Assembly (NCBI GenBank): GCA_020091685.1
Contig: CM034591.1
Location: 14,724,043 to 14,788,042 of the forward strand
From: Lutjanus erythropterus
Lineage: Eukaryota; Chordata; Actinopteri; Lutjaniformes; Lutjanidae
Reading direction: 5' to 3'
DNA length: 64,000 nucleotides
The notes below the pieces were generated by a model, which was not told where the DNA came from, did no database searches, and saw only the letters and a list, made by a program, of their open reading frames with translations. How positions within the stretch are numbered: the first letter of the stretch is position 1; each line of letters begins with the position of its first letter. The translations under genes and the position numbers were made by a program. Of the stretch, positions 11,901-19,693 are shown piece by piece.

Positions 11901-14900
11901 GCAATGGGATGAGCCTGTCAGTGGTGGGGAAGAAGGCGGGGGGATAGTTTCAGATGTCTGAGAGGGGCAGGTGGAGCTGGAACCGCTCCAGTTCCCGCTT
12001 GATGACTGGTGGTCCTCCTTGTGGTCCACATGGCTGCCTAGAACTCCTGTTGTAGACACAGAGTGAATAGGGCTGCTGAAAGTATCTGAACTCGATGAGA
12101 TCTCACAGCTGCCCATGTCAGCCTTGCGGGGCAACCGAGAACGGCCCCTTTCCATCCAGCTATGCTCTGGGCTTCCTCCACTTCCACCCCCTCTGTCTCT
12201 GTCCCCAGATCGCTGCAACCTTTTTAAGCTTCCAAGTTGCAGTGGCTCCGGAGCTGCCTGGTCATCTGTACTCTCTTCTTCATCCTTCATCATCATCATC
12301 TTCATTCTCGGACTTGGGCCGGGTGGAATAAAATCCTCTGCTTCATATGGTGACAACTCCTCATCTTCTTCATCATCATCATCATAATTGTCATCGTCAT
12401 CCTCATCACTGTCCATCAGACGTCCACCCTCTCGTGGTAGGCTACGAGAGCGCAAGCGTCCACCGTGGGTGGCAACACTAGTGTATGTAGAGTCCGACTG
12501 GTCACCCAGGGAAGAAATGTTACCTGTTGAATGGGACAGAGAGGCAGGGATTCCCTGATGGCCACGTTGAGCTCTGATGCGCCTTCTGGAGGGAGCAGCT
12601 GTACCTGAAGAAGGAAGGACAGAAGAGAGAGAGGGGAACAGAGGGAGGCATTTATTAATTTACATGGATGTCAACCAAATGGACTATACCATGAAACCAA
12701 AATAAATGATTTAAATTCCAGTTTGATAGATCTAGTTTGAAGATAAAACTGCTGGTTTGATATTATTGGCTGGCTTCATGTGGTTGTCCTGTGCAAACTT
12801 AGCAATGGCAGCTATCTGTGAAGGAGCAGATCCAAACATTATCCTACAAATCATGACTTAAGCAAACTACTTATTAAATAAATTATCCTAGTTCATAGCA
12901 CAAATATGGGAGCGTCCATTCTCAGAAACTTACATGCTATAAGGAAATCATCTGTCTGGCAGCCAGAGTCACGAGTGTGATGGAGGCGACCGCTAATTGA
13001 GAGCTCTTCATGACAGAGAGAGAGTTGGTGGGGGTTGGCATGGATGATCACTGTGCGCTCTCTTGCTACGGGTGATTCATCTGAGTCTGAGTGCAAACAG
13101 ACAAAGCATGTTGAGTGTCTGAAATATCATGTACAGACGTCCTCTTAAGAGAATATAAGCAAAAGACAACAAAAAATTAGCTCTAAATTGGAAGGTGAAG
13201 CACAAAACAACAAAGCTTCCAAAGGAAAATTGTGTTTTTTCAACAGAATCTCATTTCTCATAATTTCATTTGTAGTTTTGGCTTTTGGTCAAACAGGTAG
13301 GGTAACAGTAACATTTTACACACTAGCTTTATTGTTGAGAAATTAGGACCTCCCTGATTCATAATCAGATTGTAAACAAATCCATAGAAATCCATTTTGA
13401 CTAAAATCTTATTATTTGGATACAAAAACAAAAGTGAAAACATCCAAAATGTACATTACAATTGTTGTAAAATTGCATTACAAAACTGCATGCATGCATA
13501 AAACCAATAGCAATTTGCCAAAGCAACAAAATTAAGATCCATACAGCGTAATACACCTAAATTTCCTACCAATGATCAGGTGTTCTCAATAACATACCCA
13601 TGTCGTGTTGTACTCTTTTGGGTATTCCTGTGATAGTCTTCCTCCTCCTCAGCTTCCTTCTCCTCTGAAGAACTGACTGGGAATGGACTAGAGAGCAACG
13701 AGCACTTGCTTCCCTGTCAAACCCAACTCCTGCAATAACAATATAGAGGCCATAAGATATATAAAGAGCTAAAATGTAATATATACTCAACAAAAATAAA
13801 TACAACACTCCTGTTTTGGTCCCATATTTTATGAGCTGAAGTAAAAAATTCTATACACACAAAGTTTTTTTAAAAATCTCTTTTTGATCACAAAATTATT
13901 AAAATACGTGTTAGTGAGCATTTCTCCTTTAAGAAGATAATTCATTGACCTGATAGGTGTGTTAAAAAAGTGTTGCATTTATGTTTTTGTTGAGTGTATC
14001 AAACCCAATACAGTTGACTAATTAATACTGTACAGATAAACAATAACAATAATCTTCATGGAGGCAGTGTGGGTTTGATTCCTTATTTGGGGAGAGTTGC
14101 TTTTTGGTCACTTGTCAGGTTCCTGGTTTGATCCTCACAAGGGCCAACCTCATTATTTTTTAATTTTCTTAGGTTTCATCTTTGTCTTACCTGTGACGTT
14201 GATGGGGATGATGCAGGAGGAGATGGCGTGAGAATCGGCAGTTGTCTTCTGATCTGATGGTGGGTGGTTTTCCTTGGACCAGCTCGTCTGTTTATCCTGG
14301 GTCAAGGGGGCATTGGGGGCTGAGGCCTTGGCTCTGTGGCCTCCTGGGACCTCACCACCTTCGCCTTCCCCTGTCGAGGTAGCCTGGAAGCAACAAACCA
14401 CAGCAACATTATAGATATGGTAGGTGCTGATATAGTCCTACAAATAAATAAAATCCATAAGTTTCTTAGTTTTGCAGACTACAACAGCTTATTAACAATC
14501 ACGACATGTAGCATGAAACAACTATTATTTCTTTAAAATAAGTAGACATGTAATGGTGGTGTAGAGCGAAGCTATCAAGAAGTAAATACAAAATGTGAAA
14601 CGGAAAGTTAAAACAACACAAATTCTTGATACCTTTCTACTCCATGGAATGAAGATGCACCCTTCAATAGGATGAAGTGAGTAAAAGCACTCAAACTATG
14701 AACACAAAACACAACAAAAGAAAAACAAAAGAACAGATGATATGACAGGAGTACTCCAAAATATAAGTAACTTTAAATAAAAAGACTGAAGGAAAGTCAA
14801 AAGGTGAAAGGTGAATGACACAGACAATGTATTGTTTCATCCAGTTCTCTAACAGTCTAAAAAAATCTCCACTGTGGTAAGATCATATAGCCCCATTTGT

Positions 14901-16717
14901 GTTAAAACTCATTTGTGATCCTTTTGTTGCCCTCATTTACCCTGTCTTTCAGTAACTATACTCAGAAATTAGGAGTGCCGTAGAAGTCTGGTATAGTTGA
15001 GAGTTCGCCATTCAAACATCTTTCCTACCTTTCTTTGGATCGTCTGAATGTCTGCTTCTCTCCCTGGCCTCTCCTGTGGCAACGGGAAAACACACATACA
15101 ATTATTTCTGGTTGTGCAAACACATGTGAGATTGGTTTAGTCTTTGATTAACTGAATCAGATGTTTCAGACCATGTGTCAGTCAATATTCTTACTTTTCT
15201 CTGAATGGTCTGGATCTCTGTTTCTCTCACAGTCCTCTCCTTCAAGAGATTCAGAAAGAAAGAAATTACCCACTGATAGTGTTTTTTTTGTTTAAAGATA
15301 TTTTACAGTTTAACAATAAACTCAATTGTCCAAAATGATATTGGGGTGCTGAAACAGTAATTTTTCACCTGTATTTTTAATAATTATACATAATTATGAA
15401 TAAAAAATACGATAGAACAAAATAAATGTATATGTAAAACCTGAATTAAGAAAAAGGATCAAATATAGACAGAATGCTGCCTATAAAGCTAAGAAATAAA
15501 ACGATATGAATTATATTCTGTGGAAGAAAGTATTGGCACATATAGGACAACGTGTATGCCGATACCGGTGTAAACAGATTTAGCTGTGATAGGCCAATAT
15601 CCGGCAGATAATATTGGCTGACAGCTATATTGTTCAGTCTCTAAAAAGATGAAGGTAGGTTGGTGTGCTAAAAAAGACATTAATTTCTAAACAAAACATT
15701 CCTGTAATGTATACCAATTTACATTGAACATTTACCAATACAACCACATAATGAAAGAGGAAAAACAGGTATAGTGGAGTCTGATGTAGTGCTGTAGTGT
15801 GATGTTACATGAAACCCCAGACATACACAGACAGTATACAAAAAAGTGGATATGACACAAATCTTACAGAAGACGTCTATGTCAGACATTAACGGACATG
15901 AACACACAGACAAATCTCTGTTTTACCTTCCTGGGTTGATAGTCTAACTCTCGCTCCCTCTCTGCTCTCTCTTGCTGCATGGCAACATCAGAATGAAATA
16001 TTGTGTCAGTTTATTGTAACATATCTTTCATAAGAATCAAATATATCAATAAGCATGAAAAATATGGAATTAAAAAAATATGAGTAGATCGTATGGAAAT
16101 GGGTTTTGTTGATGTTCTACTGAATGCATGTATGTCTTCCTCACTATTGCATACCTCACTCAAGGCAACTCTGGTCACATAAGCTGAGGATCTATTGGCC
16201 TACAAGTGTGAACTGCTTGATAAGGAATGTAGATGCATATTATAGTCTCAGTTGCTGCCATTTAAAATAACCCATTTCTGGATAACAGCCACTAATTGGT
16301 TGATTGTGAGAAATATATTTTCACTCGCTTGTCCTCACCGCTCTTGCCAGACGACTCCTCTGTTGCCGGCGGATGGAGTGTGGTGAGGGAAAGGTGGGCA
16401 TGGGGGGCGCCACTGAGATAGAGATGGTCACCCTGTTTCTCTCCCGACTTGTCGAGCGGTGGCGCTGTTGTTCGTCTGTGACACCCAAACACACATGAAA
16501 TCTCGCAATACATGCACTTTATAAACAACGTAATACAGCTATGCAGACAGGATCAGCCTCTCACCTCGATGCAGGGCTCTGAGACTGAGCTGAGCGTTTC
16601 TGTGCAGCTCTTCCAGACATGGTGGTCGGGTACAAGGATGAAACACGTTGTGTTGCTGGTGCCATGGAGCCTGATAGTGAAGCGACAGCTTGCTCTCTAT
16701 ATCCAGGTTTGACACCG
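8290..16717 (-). CDS. nhs: nhs, Nance-Horan syndrome protein (joined coding region, 13 exons)
   Basis: Thirteen minus-strand exons join in one frame with matching splice phases: 16565-16717, 16339-16475, 16155-16199, 15927-15974, 15195-15239, 15029-15073, 14633-14695, 14191-14383, 13598-13729, 12934-13086, 9422-12604, 9085-9208, 8290-8917. Together they give about 1649 residues from exon 2 to the stop, or about 1588 without the four cassette exons. Motifs shared with vertebrate NHS run from start to end: [128 protein letters not shown] and [19 protein letters not shown]. In mammals NHS uses a WAVE-homology region to regulate actin and cell shape, and its loss causes cataract and dental defects. 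The C-terminus ([19 protein letters not shown]) fits NHS rather than NHSL1 or NHSL2. Exon 1 is not included; which teleost copy (nhsa or nhsb) this is remains open. Confidence 0.93.
9085..9208 (-). CDS. nhs: nhs penultimate coding exon
   Basis: This 124-nt exon has acceptor TGCTGCAG and donor GTGCTG, the weakest donor in the gene. It enters in phase 1 and leaves in phase 2, matching both neighbours. It encodes [19 protein letters not shown], then a run of acidic and Ile residues, then [17 protein letters not shown]. The last block is the strongly conserved NHS-family motif just before SKRKVLGRK. Confidence 0.9.
9422..12604 (-). CDS. nhs: nhs large central exon
   Basis: This 3183-nt exon (about 1060 residues) corresponds to the single large exon of vertebrate NHS. 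It has acceptor CTTCTTCAG, donor GTAAGC, and phase 1 at both ends. The reading frame continues upstream of the internal TTG/ATG codons as [12 protein letters not shown]…[11 protein letters not shown]…[11 protein letters not shown]. In order it has an acidic Asp/Glu run (about 12361-12416), a Ser-rich block with [18 protein letters not shown] (about 11940-12010), a Tyr-containing [14 protein letters not shown] motif, proline-rich SH3-ligand-like stretches ([11 protein letters not shown] about 11290; [12 protein letters not shown] about 10120), [15 protein letters not shown] (about 10900), [10 protein letters not shown] (about 10720), a His-rich stretch (about 10430-10480), PPSYESLL (about 10035), and a second Asp/Glu run (about 9739-9783). 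It is mostly disordered, probably a scaffold for partners. Frames on the plus strand here are shadows. Confidence 0.95.
12934..13086 (-). CDS. nhs: nhs coding exon (QTDD block)
   Basis: This 153-nt exon has acceptor TTTGCACTCAG and a strong donor GTAAGT, with phase 1 at both ends. It encodes [20 protein letters not shown], then [10 protein letters not shown] and [14 protein letters not shown]. It joins the previous exon as HDM-DSDESP and the next as [16 protein letters not shown]. The [11 protein letters not shown] and TRDS-CQT-D motifs are shared with vertebrate NHS. Confidence 0.93.
13598..13729 (-). CDS. nhs: nhs coding exon (GVGFDREAS block)
   Basis: This 132-nt exon has acceptor TTATTGCAG, donor GTATGT and phase 1 at both ends. 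It encodes [39 protein letters not shown] and VQHDM. The very basic [10 protein letters not shown] stretch is conserved in NHS and could bind nucleic acid or acidic lipid, or act as a nuclear signal. Confidence 0.94.
13785..13999. mobile_element. Tc1-like MITE in an nhs intron
   Basis: The left end reads ACTCAACAAAAATAAATACA and the right end closes with its inverse (tgttgcatttatgtttttgttgagt). The outer bases are TA, fitting a TA target site. The interior 'tttggtcccatattttatgagctgaa' matches the subterminal part of a Tc1-family transposon that I recognise as widespread in fishes and lampreys. The element is about 215 bp with no transposase, so it is an internally deleted copy. Confidence 0.75.
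14191..14383 (-). CDS. nhs: nhs coding exon (IPINVTG block)
   Basis: This 193-nt exon has acceptor TGCTTCCAG and donor GTAAGA; it enters in phase 0 and leaves in phase 1. It encodes [20 protein letters not shown], later [13 protein letters not shown], and ends [12 protein letters not shown]. Human NHS has DKQTNWSK and the same [12 protein letters not shown] ending. The first 25 or so residues are Gly/Pro-rich and diverge from mammals. Confidence 0.9.
14633..14695 (-). CDS. nhs: nhs small coding exon ending CIFIPWSRK
   Basis: This 63-nt exon is phase 0 at both ends, with acceptor TGTTCATAG and donor GTATCA. It encodes 21 residues that start FECFYSLHP and end CIFIPWSRK. The human exon as I recall it is also 21 residues, begins with F and ends TPWSRK, so length and C-terminal motif agree while the middle has diverged. 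The exon could be skipped without breaking the frame. Confidence 0.8.
15029..15073 (-). CDS. nhs: nhs cassette exon D ([15 protein letters not shown])
   Basis: This 45-nt exon is phase 0 at both ends. The acceptor has a good pyrimidine tract (TTTTCCCGTTGCCACAG) and the donor is GTAGGA. The 15-residue peptide is charged. It shares 10 of 15 residues with the peptide of the exon at 15195-15239, so the two are a recent tandem duplicate. I know of no counterpart in the main human NHS isoform. Inclusion in mRNA is inferred from splice sites, frame and duplication. Confidence 0.65.
15195..15239 (-). CDS. nhs: nhs cassette exon C ([15 protein letters not shown])
   Basis: This 45-nt exon is phase 0 at both ends, with acceptor TGAATCTCTTGAAG and donor GTAAGA. 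It is a near twin of the exon at 15029-15073, separated from it by a 121-bp intron. The [12 protein letters not shown] pattern is charged and could form a short helix. Confidence 0.65.
15927..15974 (-). CDS. nhs: nhs cassette exon B ([16 protein letters not shown])
   Basis: This 48-nt exon is phase 0 at both ends, with acceptor TTGCCATGCAG and donor GTAAAA. The peptide is highly charged and shows weak similarity in layout (ER-x-x-RE…Q-x-RK) to cassette exons C and D, suggesting a third, older copy. Confidence 0.6.
16155..16199 (-). CDS. nhs: nhs cassette exon A ([15 protein letters not shown])
   Basis: This 45-nt exon is phase 0 at both ends, with acceptor CACACTTGTAG and donor GTATGC. The 15-residue peptide has a Ser/Tyr-containing stretch that could be phosphorylated. 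It does not resemble the other three cassette exons. Support is frame, splice sites and position only. Confidence 0.55.
16339..16475 (-). CDS. nhs: nhs coding exon 3 ([12 protein letters not shown] block)
   Basis: This 137-nt exon enters in phase 1 and leaves in phase 0, with acceptor GGTGTCACAG and donor GTGAGG. With one base from exon 2 it encodes [34 protein letters not shown] and [12 protein letters not shown]. It aligns by pattern with the Arg-rich then Pro-rich segment after the APWHQQ exon in human NHS (…[20 protein letters not shown]…QRRR). A different minus-strand frame is also open here but would not join the neighbours. Confidence 0.85.
16565..16717 (-). CDS. nhs: nhs coding exon 2 ([11 protein letters not shown] block)
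   Basis: This 153-nt exon has acceptor CTCTCATCTTAG and donor GTGAGA, with phase 1 at both ends. It encodes [39 protein letters not shown] and [11 protein letters not shown]. This block is shared by all NHS-family proteins and follows the WAVE-homology segment that links the protein to the Abi/WAVE actin machinery in mammals. It is the most upstream exon common to all isoforms that I can see. Confidence 0.94.
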
Positions 16718-18780
16718 CTAAGATGAGAGAAGAGAGAGACAGAACATGTTAAAGATGTTGTAAAGCAAGAATAAATCTGATCGTTGCTGATCAAAACTTG
16801 CGTCATAGTACCTTGGAGCTTTTAAAAGTCAGTGTGCACTGTACAGTGGAAACAGCTGATTTTGTCCTGCCCCTGTCCTAAACTTACAAAGGGTGCAAAA
16901 TTAACTTGTTTCCACAGGCCCAGTCGCTAGTGAATGTTCAAATTTTACCAGTCACTCAATAGATTACCATTGTTTTTTGGCTGGAGAGTGAAGCAAATCT
17001 ACCAGCCACTTCACACCAAAGATGTTATTGTTGCTTTAAGACATGGTTCTTGAAAGAGATTTGTATTCCAAAACCAGTGGCTCAGCTCTCCGTGCCTGTT
17101 CCATTAGCATGAGAGAGAAAACAGCAATGAGAGGAACTGAAATAAGCTGAGATCCAGGCCAGGATTTACAATTTACCAGCACATGAAAATGCACAAAACA
17201 AAGAAAAAAAGAGCACAATAATATTGTAAGCTGATACACAAAAAATATTCAGAATCTGATATAAGGCACATCACAATCCTCTGTCAATGCTTGACATTAA
17301 AACACCAGACAGGGCCTTGACACACCAGCAGGTGGCAGCTAAACACACCACTGCAACAGACCACCATACATCTCTCACAGTCCTCCATGTTTACTGCCAC
17401 CACAATATATTATTATCAGAAAACACAACAAACCTGTCATCATGAATGATGTACAACTGAGAATCTCTAACTTTCATTTCCAAAGATTAAAACGTTTGAT
17501 TTACAGACGAGGAGAGAGCGAGAGAAGCACTGTGATTATCCATCTCTCTTATCTGCTCTCAGAGCCCCTTTAGCTTTTATTATGAATCCTATTTCCTCTC
17601 TTTTAACTCGGAATTCAAAATGTAATTGTGTCCTTGAAAGCAACACGGCACATCAGTAGCCAGGCAACCTTTCATTGCTCATCAAGGCTCATATTTGCCT
17701 GCAATTAAATCAGTGAGCTCACATCAGCAGCATGCGGCCAATTTAAACTACAAGGTTAAAGAAGCACAGCAGGCCAGCTTATTCACACTAAATAAACAAT
17801 TATACAACTTTCTGCCCCAAAGACTGTCACATACAGATAAAGTTATTGTCTTGTTTTGCATATCACACTTCCTGTCTTTCACATTCATGAAGATAATGAT
17901 TACAAAATATAACCAAAACACAGCTAGACAAACTCACATGGCAGATGAAACTACATTCATTTTAGTAGATCTAAAACAGTAATAAGGCAATATGAAATAA
18001 AGTTCAGATGAATTTTAGCAAAATGACATTTGTCCCTTGGAGCATTATTTTTTTGCCTTCGCTAAAATGAGACACGAATGAAATGATGGGATGTTAGTAT
18101 CATAGACCTTGTCTGCTGATTAGACTGACCGGCCTCCAACTCTTGTTCACCAGATGTAAGAAAACATGTTTGTTTGGTGCAGACTCCAACAATCATCAGG
18201 GTTATATATTTTTTTTGTTTTGAAAATGATCAGAAAAATGTATCATTCCCATCAACTGTGAATCATATTGCTATCAGAATATCTGTTACAATAATTGCAA
18301 TATGATTTATATTTACCATATGCGTGTATGCATGCAGCACTAGACAGAGAAGTGGAACAAAGGTGTTTCTTTGAAAATAGTCTGTAGAAGGTGTTGACCT
18401 AGTTGTTGTGACACACTTAAATTAGCAGATATGTTACTGTGCCTTTACTGCCTGCCAGCCCACGTTCCCTGATCTTTCTTCTCATCATCTCTTCCTTCTC
18501 TTCCCCTTGCTGCAGCTGTGAAGGTGTCCTCACATCTTTATCAAATTGTAGTGGAAAGACTGCATTACTCAGCTACTTCATAATATATATCATAAAAAGA
18601 ACTCATACAAACACCTTTTACTTAGAGGTCATCTCTAGACATATTTAAGCCATAAAAAACATTCTTCTTTGAAAAATATTTTCAGAATCCAGAATATATA
18701 ACCACAGGACACAAAGTCATATCTTACCTTATCTTATCTGTCACTAAAATGTCCATGAGATTTCATGCTTCCACATCACA
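16718..18780 (-). other. nhs intron upstream of exon 2
   Basis: No coding exon was recognised. The stretch 17500-17790 lacks repeats and looks more complex than its surroundings (see findings). The rest is AT-rich intron. Confidence 0.5.
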
Positions 18781-18785
18781 CTTGT

Positions 18786-19060
18786 TTAAGGGTGGGTTCA
18801 CACCAGCCTTGTTTAGTCTGGTTGAACAAAACCCTACTGCAGCCTTTTGGTGGGGTTCGTTTGGGTTGACGTGAACACCGGATTCCGGTGTCATGTGAAC
18901 ACCGGAGTCTGGCCCGGATCAAGCAATCACTCTCTGGTCCATCTCTAAGGCATGGTCTCGTAATGCTGTCACTCTGAAGTGGTTCATTTCTGGTGTGAAG
19001 TCTAGTCAAACCAATCACAGAAGTGTACCATTGTACCAAAATGTGATGTGATGTCACAAA
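18786..19060. mobile_element. Harbinger-like non-autonomous repeat, decayed
   Basis: It begins ttaagggtgggttcacacca and includes 'tctggttgaac', 'gttcgtttgggttgacgtgaacacc' and 'ggtgtgaag'. I recognise these words from a common fish inverted-repeat element. A second piece with 'gaggtgtgaacctgcctta' in reverse orientation lies near 61630-61650. There is no transposase. Family naming is from memory. Confidence 0.4.
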
Positions 19061-19587
19061 TTCATGCTTGTATGTAGGCGCATTAAACTCAGCTCAGAGA
19101 GACTCCCTCTTCAGCAGATGAATGTGAATGCAACCTTCTAGCGTCACTTAAATAATATCACACAGTGAATTCCACTCATTCAAGTGAAGTAGCAATAAAC
19201 AGAGCAATATTTTGAGTGGAGGGGAACTTTAATATATACCTATAATGTGTTGAAATATTGCAGAATACCTACATAGCTAACAAAACATCAGCAGCGTTCC
19301 ACTAAGTTCATTGCCAGGCTGCAGCAACAACATCACTAGTCAAAGAAATCTGTACATCAGACTGGTCCACTCAGGGTATATCAGTGTTTCCCTCCTGACC
19401 ACTCTGCTCAGTACCTCATCAACCTTCCCTCTGGCGGCAACTTGCATAGTCCTTAAAACTCAGCAAAACATGAACGATGCAGTACTGGATTCAAAGTTAA
19501 GTATGATACCTCAGAGAATCCATCAGGAATACAAACAATTTCCCCAAATAAATGATAATCTTTTAGAGTTTCACCTCTCTCTCCTAC

Positions 19588-19693
19588 CTGCATTGTCCCG
19601 CTCCCGCCTCGCTTTTGCTGTCCTGCATTTCTTTTTCCTCATCTGCATTCGACTGTAATGAAGCTTATGCTGGGAGTTACCCATCGCTAACAT
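19588..19693 (-). CDS. nhs: nhs alternative first coding exon (MLAMGNSQ…)
   Basis: On the minus strand an ATG at 19691-19693 opens MLAMGNSQHKLHYSRMQ, then RKKKCRTAKARRERDNA, and meets a good donor (GCAG|GTAGGAG) at 19588. An in-frame TGA lies upstream, so the frame starts here. The exon leaves in phase 1, exactly what exon 2 needs, and joins as [13 protein letters not shown]. If translation starts at the second ATG (19682-19684), the MGNSQ N-terminus could be myristoylated. A short-N-terminus NHS isoform from an alternative first exon is reported in mammals, as I recall. No transcript evidence is available here. Confidence 0.55.

Noticed and set aside
9595..12387. Several plus-strand open frames of 60-90 codons
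   Set aside because: They are shadows of the minus-strand nhs exon: Ser/Leu runs opposite acidic triplets, no own start context or domains.
15520..15660. Extra cassette exon or repeat in the nhs intron
   Set aside because: The sequence (ggccaatatccggcagataatattggc) looks like a decayed dispersed repeat, with no exon borders in phase; too weak to list.
16292..16528. Minus-strand frame [18 protein letters not shown] over exon 3
   Set aside because: A different frame of the same exon ([12 protein letters not shown]) joins both neighbours in phase and matches the human pattern; this one does not.
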